Assembly (NCBI GenBank): GCA_041725895.1
Contig: JBGRQA010000044.1
Coordinates: 1 to 39,176 of the forward strand
Reading direction: 5' to 3'
DNA length: 39,176 nt
From: JBGRQA01 sp041725895
GTDB lineage: Bacteria > Bacteroidota > Bacteroidia > Bacteroidales > Marinifilaceae
Shown piece by piece: positions 32,596-39,176 of this stretch (the first letter of the stretch is position 1; the number at the start of each line of letters is the position of its first letter). The translations under genes and the position numbers were made by a program. A model generated the notes under the pieces. It worked only from the letters and a program-made list of their open reading frames with translations. It was not told the DNA's origin and made no database searches.

Positions 32596-33882
32596 ATGGC
32601 CCACCGAACGCTTAAATCGGGATACCAAAACCTGGTGGATCGCCTGAACCGATTTCCCCAGGGCGCTCCTCCCTCCCGCTTGCTGTACCAAATTCTAAGC
32701 ATGCTCTTTAGCGAGAAGGAGGCCCAACTGCTTGCCCTGCTCCCCATCAAGCCCTTTACAGCTAAAAAAGCCAGTGGCATCTGGAAACTGGACCTGGCCC
32801 AAACGCAAAAGCTATTGGAGGAGTTGGCTGACAGGGGCATCCTGGTGGATATGGACCGAAAGGGGGAGTCGGTATACGCCCTGCCTCCACCCATGGCCGG
32901 CTTCTTCGAGTTCTCGCTGATGCGGGTACGCAACGATATCAACCAGAAGGTGCTGAGCGAACTCTTCTACCAGTACCTGAATGTGGAGGAGGATTTTATC
33001 CGCGATCTGTTTACCCGGGGAGAGACCCAGCTGGGACGGGTATTCGTTCACGAACCGGTACTGAGCAATGAGAATGCCCTGCATGTATTGGATTACGAAA
33101 GAGCCAGCCAGGTAATCGAAACGGCCTCGCATATCGGCATCGGCACCTGCTACTGCCGTCACAAAATGCTTCATCTTGACAAGGCCTGTTCGGCCCCTAT
33201 GGAGATCTGCATGACCTTCAATGCCGCGGCGGCCTCCCTCATCAGGCACGGGCATGCGAAAAAGGCAGACAAGGAGGAATGTCGTGAACTACTGCAACAG
33301 GCCTGGGAACACAACCTGGTGCAATTCGGCGAAAACGTACGGGAGCAGGTGAACTTTATCTGCAACTGCTGTGGTTGCTGCTGTGAGGCGATGCTTGCAG
33401 CCAAACACTTCGCCGTTATGAATCCCATTCACACCACGAATTTCCTGCCTGCAATTGATACCCCAAACTGCACCGGCTGTGGCAAATGTGCAGAGGTATG
33501 TCCTGTGGAGGCCATGAGTCTGGTTTCGGCCAACGATCCCCATCACCCCAAAAGAAAAAGGGCCCAACTTCACGAGGAGAGATGTTTGGGCTGTGGGGTC
33601 TGTGTTCGTAGCTGCCCTCAAAAGGCCCTCCTTCAAAAATCCAGGCCCCAAAGGGTAATTACCCCATTGAACGGCACCCACCGAACGGTAGTCATGGCCA
33701 TCGAACGGGGCAAGCTGCAGCATCTGATCTTCGACAACCGGGTACTCTGGTACCACAGGGCTCTGGCGGCCGTGCTCGGGGTGATTCTTAGGTTGCCGCC
33801 CATCAAACAGGCAATGGCCAGCCAACAGCTAAAATCCCGTTACCTGGAAGCCCTGATTCGAAGAAAGGGAGAGGGGTACTGA
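32596..33882 (+). CDS. Multi-cluster Fe-S protein (two ferredoxin motifs plus Cys-rich domain)
   Basis: A 428-residue cytoplasmic protein. Residues 20-110 look like a winged-helix or docking region. A middle Cys-rich segment has GTCYCRHK (Cys185, Cys187), then CSAPMEIC and the striking CNCCGCCCE at 256-264. Two classical [4Fe-4S] ferredoxin motifs follow: CTGCGKCAEVCP from Cys292 and CLGCGVCVRSCP from Cys330. The C-terminal part (residues 370-428) is an amphipathic helical tail. The architecture occurs as an electron-transfer protein in anaerobes; the redox partner is not encoded nearby. GC content (about 55%) stands out against the surrounding AT-rich DNA. Confidence 0.87.
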   Translation: MAHRTLKSGYQNLVDRLNRFPQGAPPSRLLYQILSMLFSEKEAQLLALLPIKPFTAKKASGIWKLDLAQTQKLLEELADRGILVDMDRKGESVYALPPPMAGFFEFSLMRVRNDINQKVLSELFYQYLNVEEDFIRDLFTRGETQLGRVFVHEPVLSNENALHVLDYERASQVIETASHIGIGTCYCRHKMLHLDKACSAPMEICMTFNAAAASLIRHGHAKKADKEECRELLQQAWEHNLVQFGENVREQVNFICNCCGCCCEAMLAAKHFAVMNPIHTTNFLPAIDTPNCTGCGKCAEVCPVEAMSLVSANDPHHPKRKRAQLHEERCLGCGVCVRSCPQKALLQKSRPQRVITPLNGTHRTVVMAIERGKLQHLIFDNRVLWYHRALAAVLGVILRLPPIKQAMASQQLKSRYLEALIRRKGEGY

Positions 33883-33948
33883 AAGAGTTTTAAGCTTCTT
33901 TAACGCTTGTTTGCAAGTGCTAACACAAATACCCCCTATTTTTGTATC
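33883..33948 (+). promoter_or_regulatory. Promoter region of small RNA copy 1
   Basis: A 16-bp box TTTAAGCTTCTTTAAC (33889-33904) is followed after 32 bases by the -7 element TATTTTTG (33937-33944). The identical box stands at the identical distance before the second RNA. TTGTT and TAAC in the spacer are also shared. The -33 element proper is uncertain. Confidence 0.65.
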
Positions 33949-34036
33949 GTAAGTTTTGGGGAAAGCTTACAGATTCTTTCATAGAGATTAGGATTAGGTT
34001 AGTAAAAGGCCCGGGACTTTGGTTTCGGGCCTTCTT
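33949..34036 (+). ncRNA. Putative ~88-nt small RNA, family copy 1
   Basis: The predicted start G follows TTTGTATC five bases after the -7 element. The RNA opens with a 22-nt hairpin: GTAAGTTTT, loop GGGG, AAAGCTTAC (33949-33970). A single-stranded middle TTTCATAGAGATTAGGATTAGG-like part, rich in TTAGG, is shared with copy 2. It ends in a terminator, AAGGCCCG (34006-34013) with CGGGCCTT (34026-34033), followed by a weak T-run. Copies differ in sequence but keep all nine 5' base pairs. The Fe-S gene ends 66 bases before, but the RNA has its own promoter. Confidence 0.65.
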
Positions 34037-34132
34037 GTGTGGTATCCCCGGGCGGAGCAAACAGAACAATTGTATAAGAGATGGGGGCAGAGGTTTTAAC
34101 CACCTACACTCCCCTTTGTTTTAGGTCTGCTT

Positions 34133-34267
34133 CCGCAATTTTGGCCCTGCGAATTGCGGCACGAAGAACTGATAGTGCTCTGTTTGACATGGGAACCGTG
34201 CCGCATGAATGACATATCCTGTTCCCCAGGGCGATGCCCTGGGCTAGACTATGTATGCCCTTTGGGC
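34133..34267. repeat. REP-like cluster of hairpins
   Basis: Three neat hairpins stand in a row: TGCGGCACG (34155-34163) with CGTGCCGCA (34197-34205), CCCAGGGC (34225-34232) with GCCCTGGG (34236-34243), and GCCC with GGGC (34257-34267). CCGCAATT/AATTGCGG near 34133-34159 is an alternative fold. This is the look of REP elements spread by RAYT-type transposases; no such gene lies in the window. Confidence 0.65.
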
Positions 34268-34300
34268 AATTATAGGGTTTCACATCCCAAAAGGGTTTAG

Positions 34301-34514
34301 ATTCCTAGTTCTCAATCGCATTAACTTTAATCGTAGCGCATCGGCATTGGCAATCCCGATAGATCGGGATAATGGGTCACCGAGTGCCTTAGCCTTGATT
34401 TTTTATTCACTACAATAATTGTAAATAAAGGTGTTCATGAACTCGCTGCGCTCGGTTGTTTCTTTTGTATCAAGACAAAAGAAAAGCCCGTCCGGCTAAA
34501 GGGCGAAAGCATAA
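34301..34514. repeat. Modular dispersed repeat, copy 1
   Basis: Module A (34301-34353) is identical over 53 bp to 34754-34806. Then comes a short 18-bp palindrome ATCCCGATAGATCGGGAT (34353-34370), module C (34370-34406, AATGGGTCA, CGAGTGCCTTAGCCTTGA) and, after a ~50-bp insertion, module D, with TTTCTTTTGT (34459-34468) pairing with ACAAAAGAAA (34475-34484) and GCCCGTCCGGCTAAAGG. Confidence 0.9.
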
Positions 34515-34604
34515 TATTTCGAATTACTATAAAAGAAAGTACACAATACATTTAGAACCTAAAAATCAAACAATAGAAGCATTTGCTCTTTACTTTTTCG
34601 TGCA

Positions 34605-34690
34605 TTTATCGTAACTTTTGTGTTCCACAAAAGTAGACCAAAGGTCCCCTCTACTCCCAAAAGAAAACTTAACTCTATTTACAATAGGGT
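34605..34690. repeat. Dispersed repeat with 21-bp palindrome, copy 2
   Basis: ACTTTTGTG (34614-34622), TTC, CACAAAAGT (34626-34634) repeat the hairpin at 18902-18922 with the same flank, ATCGTA. Weaker similarity goes on to about 34690. It lies between the two modular repeats. Confidence 0.75.
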
Positions 34691-34753
34691 ATAAAAAGAG
34701 CCTCTAAATACTATTAATAGGTGAAAATAATTTTTATTTGTGAATATATATAC

Positions 34754-34994
34754 ATTCCTAGTTCTCAATCGCATTAACTTTAATCGTAGCGCATCGGCAT
34801 TGGCAACGCAGGTGGGGCCCCATAGGTGAAAAAGGCGTTAAGAACAGAATGCTGTTTGAGGGAGGAACGACCGAGTTCATTCTGTTTAGCCTTCGAGCCG
34901 TAATGGGTCAACGAGTGCCTTAGCCTTGATTTTTTGTTTCTTTTGTATCAAGACAAAAGAAAGGGGCCCGTCCGGCTAAAGGACTAAAGCATAA
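34754..34994. repeat. Modular dispersed repeat, copy 2
   Basis: Module A (34754-34806) is identical to copy 1. Where copy 1 has a short palindrome, this copy has a ~95-bp module B (34807-34900) with AACAGAATG (34843-34851) pairing with CATTCTGTT (34878-34886). Module C follows at 34901-34935 and module D at 34937-34994, without the ~50-bp insertion of copy 1. Module B is the same sequence as at the right end of the window. The rest of 34268-35089 is AT-rich with no gene. Confidence 0.9.
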
Positions 34995-35089
34995 CATTTG
35001 ATATTATTTTGAACGAAAAGTAACCTCTATAATCCATATAGCAAAAAAAACTTCAGACATCCTCTATTCCGATATAGATACAAAAAAGA

Positions 35090-36415
35090 TTAAGCCTTGT
35101 AGAGCTTCTGAAACATTCTGCTTCGATAGGATGGGTAATCTTTTACCAGGTAAACCAAAACGGAAAGGGAAAGCAACAGATAGCCACCTGCCATCACGCC
35201 TGTCCAAAGCAAAGAATCGACTGCAACCAAACTACCTACCAGCAGCATACTAATTATAGATCCGGGAACAGAGGTATTGTTCTTCATGCCCATCACCATT
35301 TTTTTAACGTAAAATGCCGACTGCATCGACCAGAAAAAGCCATTGACAACCAATAGCACCAAACTGGTACCATAAACCAGCAGGTAGTACATGATATTTC
35401 CCTCGAAGAAAAGAAACACAAGGAAAATCAAAAAGTCAATCAGCAAGGGCAGGCTTAAAAACTTCAGGTAGTATTTCAACATGGTAATCCCATCTCCTGT
35501 GCAACCATCCACCAGCTTCCATGTATTTCTGAAATGCCCCCAGGCATTGTTAAAAACATAGGTAAACAAAAGTGCAGGCGAAGAAAAAATCACCATCAGA
35601 AAAATACTTCGCCCCTCCTCACTGGTTTGATACAAAGCAGTAAGAAAGAAAGATTTTAGAACGAAACCAATCAGCAGAGAGGCCCTCACCGCTTTGGTAC
35701 GCAAAAAGATGGAATGAATCGCATTTCGAAAGGTAAAAGCTGGCCCCGAAAAGGTTCGGTTTTCCTTCCAGTTCAGCTCCTCCAAACAGTATCCGGCCCC
35801 CATTAGCAGCAGTACACTAATCAAAAGAAAGTCCAAATTCCCCATCCTGTAAAAAGGCCAACCAAACTGCAAACCAAAAATCAACAGCACAAAAGCAGCT
35901 AGCACCACAGAGGGGGTAAACTTCATCACCATCCTGTTTTCCAGTAAAATTTGCAGGCATCTTCTCAAAACATGGGAAGCAAAAAGCACGAGCATCAACC
36001 CCGCTCCATCGTACCACGAAAAGTTCTCTGACTGCAATACCAGGTACAGAATTGCAAGAGACAGGCTTAAAAAATAGGAGGAGGAAAAATCGCTAAGCAG
36101 CTTCAGAGCATAACGCTTTGGCTTAGAAATAGGCTGAAAGGGTTGCACCCATGAGGTCAACCGCTTGTAGGAAGGTAAAAAAGCTCTCAGCAGGGTAAGT
36201 CCCCCTATAAAAACAAACAGGCCCGGTTTGAGTAATTCATAGACCTGTGGAGAACTATCGTAGAGTTTCTCACTATCCAGAAAATTAGCAATGCCGTGAG
36301 CATAGAGTACACTAAGGCCCAATAGCAACAGAAAAAACACAAAGCTTTTCCAATCCTTTCGTGGCGACAAAATCTGCCCCAACCTCAATTTCAAGGTATA
36401 CAGTACTAGATCCAT
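35090..36415 (-). CDS. ABC-2 type transporter permease
   Basis: A 441-residue integral membrane protein with about ten hydrophobic segments in pairs (FFLLLLGLSVLYAHGIANF, GLFVFIGGLTLLRAFLPS, LILLLFASHVL and others to the C-terminal LLLSLSVLVYLV). It has no cytoplasmic ATPase domain. Its ATG lies inside the end of the ATPase gene (36406-36415 overlap), so the two are coupled and form one exporter. Bacteroidota permeases of this layout are usually listed as ABC-2-like, with unknown cargo such as peptides or lipids. The dispersed-repeat field begins right after its stop. Confidence 0.85.
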   Translation of the reverse strand: MDLVLYTLKLRLGQILSPRKDWKSFVFFLLLLGLSVLYAHGIANFLDSEKLYDSSPQVYELLKPGLFVFIGGLTLLRAFLPSYKRLTSWVQPFQPISKPKRYALKLLSDFSSSYFLSLSLAILYLVLQSENFSWYDGAGLMLVLFASHVLRRCLQILLENRMVMKFTPSVVLAAFVLLIFGLQFGWPFYRMGNLDFLLISVLLLMGAGYCLEELNWKENRTFSGPAFTFRNAIHSIFLRTKAVRASLLIGFVLKSFFLTALYQTSEEGRSIFLMVIFSSPALLFTYVFNNAWGHFRNTWKLVDGCTGDGITMLKYYLKFLSLPLLIDFLIFLVFLFFEGNIMYYLLVYGTSLVLLVVNGFFWSMQSAFYVKKMVMGMKNNTSVPGSIISMLLVGSLVAVDSLLWTGVMAGGYLLLSLSVLVYLVKDYPSYRSRMFQKLYKA

Positions 36416-37164
36416 TCGATTACCTTTTGATTGACTTCACTTCCTTTAAGAATATCCAGCAGGGCGCTGTCGATATTGTAATCCCCTTCGTTCCTGAAAT
36501 CTTCAGGAGATCCGTCGTACCGGATTTGCCCCTCATGAAGCACAACAATACGGGTCGCAATCTTTTCCACATAGCTTAAATCGTGGGAGGATAGAAATAT
36601 GGATCGGTTTTCTCTCCGGTAGCTTTTGATAAAATCAAGGGTTTGTTGGGCAGCCAAAGGATCCAGTCCCGAAAAGGGTTCGTCCAGAATAAGCAAATCG
36701 GGCGTATGCAGTACAGCTGCGCACAATCCGATCTTCTTCTTCATCCCGGTAGAAAAGGCAGACAGTCGTTTGGTTGCGACTTCTTCATCAAAGAAATACT
36801 CCAGCAAATCCGCAATGCGTTTCTCCAGTTCCCTGGCTGGTACTTTATAGAGTTTTCCCGAAAGTCTTAAATATTGCAAGGCCGTTAGTTCCTCAATCAA
36901 TGGATTGTTATCACCCAACACCCCTATTCTTTGCTTCACTTCCAGGGGCAAATGCCCGTAGATGAGACCGTCGTAACTAATTCGCCCCCCCTGAGGCTCC
37001 AAAAGCTGTAGCAATAGATTAATCAGAGTGGTTTTACCTGCACCGTTTTTCCCTAACAAACAACAAATATCACCCGGAACAATCTGTAGATCTACCCCCT
37101 GCAAGATCTCGTTTCCCCCAAAGGCTTTGTGCAATTCCTGAATTTTAATCTCCATATTCTTCAC
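36406..37164 (-). CDS. ABC transporter ATP-binding protein
   Basis: A 252-residue ATPase subunit. It has Walker A GKNGAGKTT (38-46), a Q-loop region replaced by GVLGDNNPLIEELTALQYL, the signature-like AFSTGMKKKIGL, Walker B LLILDEPFSGLDPLAAQ and the switch histidine in LSSHDL. This is the DRI/ABC-2 exporter type with a degenerate C-loop (STGMKKK in place of LSGGQ), standard for this group. ATG 37164 or the fourth codon may be the start. It is coupled to the permease gene. Confidence 0.95.
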   Translation of the reverse strand: MKNMEIKIQELHKAFGGNEILQGVDLQIVPGDICCLLGKNGAGKTTLINLLLQLLEPQGGRISYDGLIYGHLPLEVKQRIGVLGDNNPLIEELTALQYLRLSGKLYKVPARELEKRIADLLEYFFDEEVATKRLSAFSTGMKKKIGLCAAVLHTPDLLILDEPFSGLDPLAAQQTLDFIKSYRRENRSIFLSSHDLSYVEKIATRIVVLHEGQIRYDGSPEDFRNEGDYNIDSALLDILKGSEVNQKVIEWI

Positions 37165-37281
37165 ATATCTTTTAGGTATAATATGTAAAACTACGAAAGA
37201 TTAATTATTTATCAGTACGAAACATAAGCATTACAACCGGTAAAAATAGGGGTTCATCGAAAAAGGAACACATCCTACAAA

Positions 37282-37341
37282 TTTAAGCTTCTTTAACCTT
37301 TGTTAGGATGCCTTAACCCTTCTTTCCCCTACATTTGTATC
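37282..37341 (+). promoter_or_regulatory. Promoter region of small RNA copy 2
   Basis: TTTAAGCTTCTTTAAC (37282-37297) stands 32 bases before the -7 element TACATTTG (37330-37337), exactly as in copy 1. The divergent ABC transporter gene starts 118 bases to the left. Confidence 0.65.
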
Positions 37342-37433
37342 GTAAGCTTTAAGCAGAGTTTACAAGGTTTTTTCATATAGATTAGGAATTTAGGTTAGGA
37401 AAAAAGGCCGGAGAAACGTCTCCGGCCTTTTTT
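37342..37433 (+). ncRNA. Putative ~92-nt small RNA, family copy 2
   Basis: After TTTGTATC the RNA opens with GTAAGCTTT, loop AAGC, AGAGTTTAC (37342-37363), a 9-bp stem. Compared with copy 1, pair 6 changes from T-G to C-G, pair 5 from G-C to G-T and pair 8 from T-A to T-G, all keeping pairing. The middle has TTTCATATAGATTAGG and TTAGGTTAGG as in copy 1. It ends with GGCCGGAGA (37406-37414), loop AACG, TCTCCGGCC (37419-37427) and six T. It lies convergent with purT, 115 bases from its stop. Confidence 0.7.
37401..37433. terminator. Terminator of small RNA copy 2
   Basis: The 9-bp GC-rich stem 37406-37414 / 37419-37427 is flanked by AAAAA and TTTTTT, so it can also stop purT transcripts coming from the other side. 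Confidence 0.9.
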
Positions 37434-37547
37434 ATTGTGTTTGTTAATCAGATCCGTATTCAAAACCCGTCCTTCCCCTTGTTAGTAAAACAAAGCGGAA
37501 GAAAAAGATTCCGGAAATTATCTCAATTCAATTACTTCAGGTATATC

Positions 37548-38717
37548 TTATTTGGAAATTACCTTTACTTCACCAGCAATCTCAATGGCGCGTTTAACAG
37601 CGTCGGCCACATCGGTACCAACTGCTTCGTAAGCCAGTGCCACACCCATTCTTCTATACTCACGGGTAGTGGGTTTTCCAAAAAGTCGAATGTCTGATTT
37701 CGAATAGGCCGCAGCTTTTTCCAACCCTTCGAAAGAGGGATTGTTCCCTTCCCTATCTGCAAGAATAACAGCACTGGCTCCCACACGCTCCTGGGTGATT
37801 TCAGGAATGGGCAAGCCCAATACGGAACGACAATGCAGCTCGAATTCGCTAAAGTTTTGAGTTCCGGCAAGAGTTACCATACCCGTATCGTGAGGTCGTG
37901 GCGACAATTCGGAGAATACCACACCATCTTCGCAGATGAAAAACTCAACACCCCACAAACCGGCTCCGCCCAAAGCAGCAGTCACCTTATCGGCCATATC
38001 CTGAGCCGTTTTCACATGTTCAGCTGGGATAGCGGCAGGTTGCCAACTCTGCTGGTAATCGCCACGCTCCTGTACGTGCCCGATCGGAGGACAGAAAAGA
38101 GTGGGTCCCTCTTTTTGTGTCACCGTAAGCAAGGTTATCTCGGAGGTAAAGTTCACAAAAGCCTCCACAATTACATCTTCGGCATCCCCTCTCCCTTTGG
38201 ATCCGGCGATTTCCCAGGCCTTCTCAATATCGTCACGGGTTTTAATTACCGACTGACCTTTCCCGGAAGAAGACATCAGGGGTTTTACCACACAGGGCAT
38301 TCCAACCTCTTCCACAATGCGGTACATCTCCTCCAAAGAACTTGCATATTGATAGTTGGCTGTTCGCAGTCCAAGATCTTTGGCTGCCAGATCACGAATG
38401 GCACGTCTGTCCATCGTAAAGTTGGCCGCTTTGGCACTGGGCACTACCTGAATCCCCTGCTTCTCATAATCAAAGAACCGCTCGGTACGAATGGCCTCAA
38501 TTTCGGGCACAATTAAATCCGGTTGATGCTTGGCTACTACTGCATCCAGAGCATCCCCATCCAACATATTGATTACTTCAAAAGCATCGGCCACTTGCAT
38601 AGCAGGAGCATTCTCGTAGCTATCCACGGCAATAACATGCTGACCCAAACGCTGAGCAGCAATAACAAATTCTTTTCCCAACTCTCCGGAGCCCAATAGT
38701 AATATTCTCTTAACCAT
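37548..38717 (-). CDS. purT: Formate-dependent phosphoribosylglycinamide formyltransferase (GAR transformylase 2)
   Basis: A 389-residue ATP-grasp enzyme that makes formyl-GAR from GAR, formate and ATP in purine synthesis. Signatures are ILLLGSGELGKEF at residue 4 on, PEIEAIRTERF, VVKPLMSSSGKGQSV and SPRPHDTGMVTL; the length equals that of E. coli PurT (392). ATG 38717 is chosen; the longer frame to 38840 adds a non-conserved lead. It is monocistronic, with the small-RNA terminator at its far end. Formate could come from PflB. Confidence 0.96.
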   Translation of the reverse strand: MVKRILLLGSGELGKEFVIAAQRLGQHVIAVDSYENAPAMQVADAFEVINMLDGDALDAVVAKHQPDLIVPEIEAIRTERFFDYEKQGIQVVPSAKAANFTMDRRAIRDLAAKDLGLRTANYQYASSLEEMYRIVEEVGMPCVVKPLMSSSGKGQSVIKTRDDIEKAWEIAGSKGRGDAEDVIVEAFVNFTSEITLLTVTQKEGPTLFCPPIGHVQERGDYQQSWQPAAIPAEHVKTAQDMADKVTAALGGAGLWGVEFFICEDGVVFSELSPRPHDTGMVTLAGTQNFSEFELHCRSVLGLPIPEITQERVGASAVILADREGNNPSFEGLEKAAAYSKSDIRLFGKPTTREYRRMGVALAYEAVGTDVADAVKRAIEIAGEVKVISK

Positions 38718-39060
38718 ACCAGTTGTTAAGTTTATTAGTAGATTTAAAATAAAATGGTTTCGTAGTACTCTAAAACACAAAATTACATTAAGTTTTTGAC
38801 TCTTGGTACAGGAAAAAACTCTCCGCAAGCTTAAGGGCATTGCCCTGGTTCAACCACCTCCCTCCTATTCCCTCTATTTCTGCTCCTTATAAATAATGCC
38901 ACAAGAAAAATACATGGCAAATAAATTCAAATAAAAATAACCTCAGCATTTACATGATCCCCTGCCAACGATTGCAACAATTGTCTCTATATGATTTTTA
39001 ATGGGTAAAAATGAATTGTGCTTGTTCAAAATATAATCATATAGACATTTCCTTATTTTA
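38718..39060. other. Intergenic, upstream of purT
   Basis: AT-rich, no gene seen. GGGCATTGCCC at 38835-38845, followed by TGG, looks like half of the REP hairpin at 34225-34243. No clear purine (PurR-like) operator or riboswitch was recognised. Confidence 0.45.
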
Positions 39061-39176
39061 GATCGCATAATCGTTGCGCTTTGGCATTGGCAACGGAGTT
39101 GGGGCCCCATAGGTGAAAAAGGCGTTAAGAACAGAATGCTGTTTGAGGGAGGAACGACCGAGTTCATTCTGTTTAG
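39061..39176. repeat. Modular dispersed repeat, copy 3, cut by the window end
   Basis: A diverged, shortened module A (TCGCATAATCGTTGCGCTTTGG instead of the 53-bp form) is followed by module B. From 39100 to the last base the 77 bp are identical to 34813-34889, including the AACAGAATG/CATTCTGTT hairpin. Module C is expected just past the window. Confidence 0.9.

Noticed and set aside
33942..34124. 60-codon frame as a gene
   Set aside because: It covers the putative small RNA and its terminator; the shared RNA structure explains the conservation.
21555..39176. An integron integrase gene for the cassette array
   Set aside because: No frame shows the tyrosine-recombinase residues or an IntI-specific patch; if one exists it is outside the window.

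Overview
The window comes from a Bacteroidota chromosome, probably a fermentative marine member of the Bacteroidales/Marinilabiliales group. The grounds are TAnnTTTG-type -7 promoter elements, weak Shine-Dalgarno sites, AT-rich intergenic DNA, LytS/LytTR regulation, DUF4469 HU-like and SDYE-repeat proteins, and dispersed hairpin repeats typical of the phylum. The genus is a guess. No rRNA, tRNA, CRISPR array, transposase or integrase gene was found.

Layout: (1) 1-3994, the end of a surface-polysaccharide cluster: two GT4-type glycosyltransferases, a hexapeptide acyltransferase and a membrane GT2. (2) 4103-7145, a small regulon: a six-TM protein, a winged-helix repressor-like protein and a DUF4153/4173-like membrane protein with a C-terminal leucine-rich tail. 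Both membrane genes start behind the same 17-bp palindrome. (3) 7198-14116, a GNAT enzyme, a secreted protein with ten SDYE repeats, a LytS kinase, a catalytically dead LytS paralogue, a LytTR regulator, a membrane-anchored AraC protein and a membrane-anchored PD-(D/E)XK protein. (4) 14123-18735, the anaerobic pyruvate-formate module pflB-pflA-focA. (5) 19411-21336, a secreted S9 peptidase.

(6) 21555-30613 is a strictly one-directional run of mostly unknown minus-strand genes. At least five of the spacers are long imperfect palindromes whose ends, spacing to stop codons and partial sequence homology match integron attC sites. I read 23.6-30.6 kb as an integron gene-cassette array without an integrase in view. 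Cargo includes an AAA/STAND-like ATPase, a metallo-beta-lactamase-fold enzyme, a SAM methyltransferase, a 47-residue protein and small two-TM proteins.

(7) 31384-39176 holds a HU/DUF4469 protein, a five-copy 23-bp tandem repeat, a multi-cluster Fe-S protein, a two-gene ABC exporter, purT and a dense field of dispersed repeats. Two unlinked intergenic spots, 33889-34036 and 37282-37433, carry what looks like one family of ~90-nt small RNA: same upstream box at the same spacing, same promoter, a 5' hairpin with pair-preserving changes, a shared TTAGG-rich single-stranded middle and unrelated terminators. This RNA family and the cassette array are the two most interesting signals here.

Functionally, PflB/PflA make formate and acetyl-CoA, FocA moves formate across the membrane, and PurT can use formate for purine synthesis. 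The LytS/pseudo-LytS/LytTR set probably acts on the upstream SDYE-repeat gene, whose leader carries two 9-bp direct repeats 21 bp apart.
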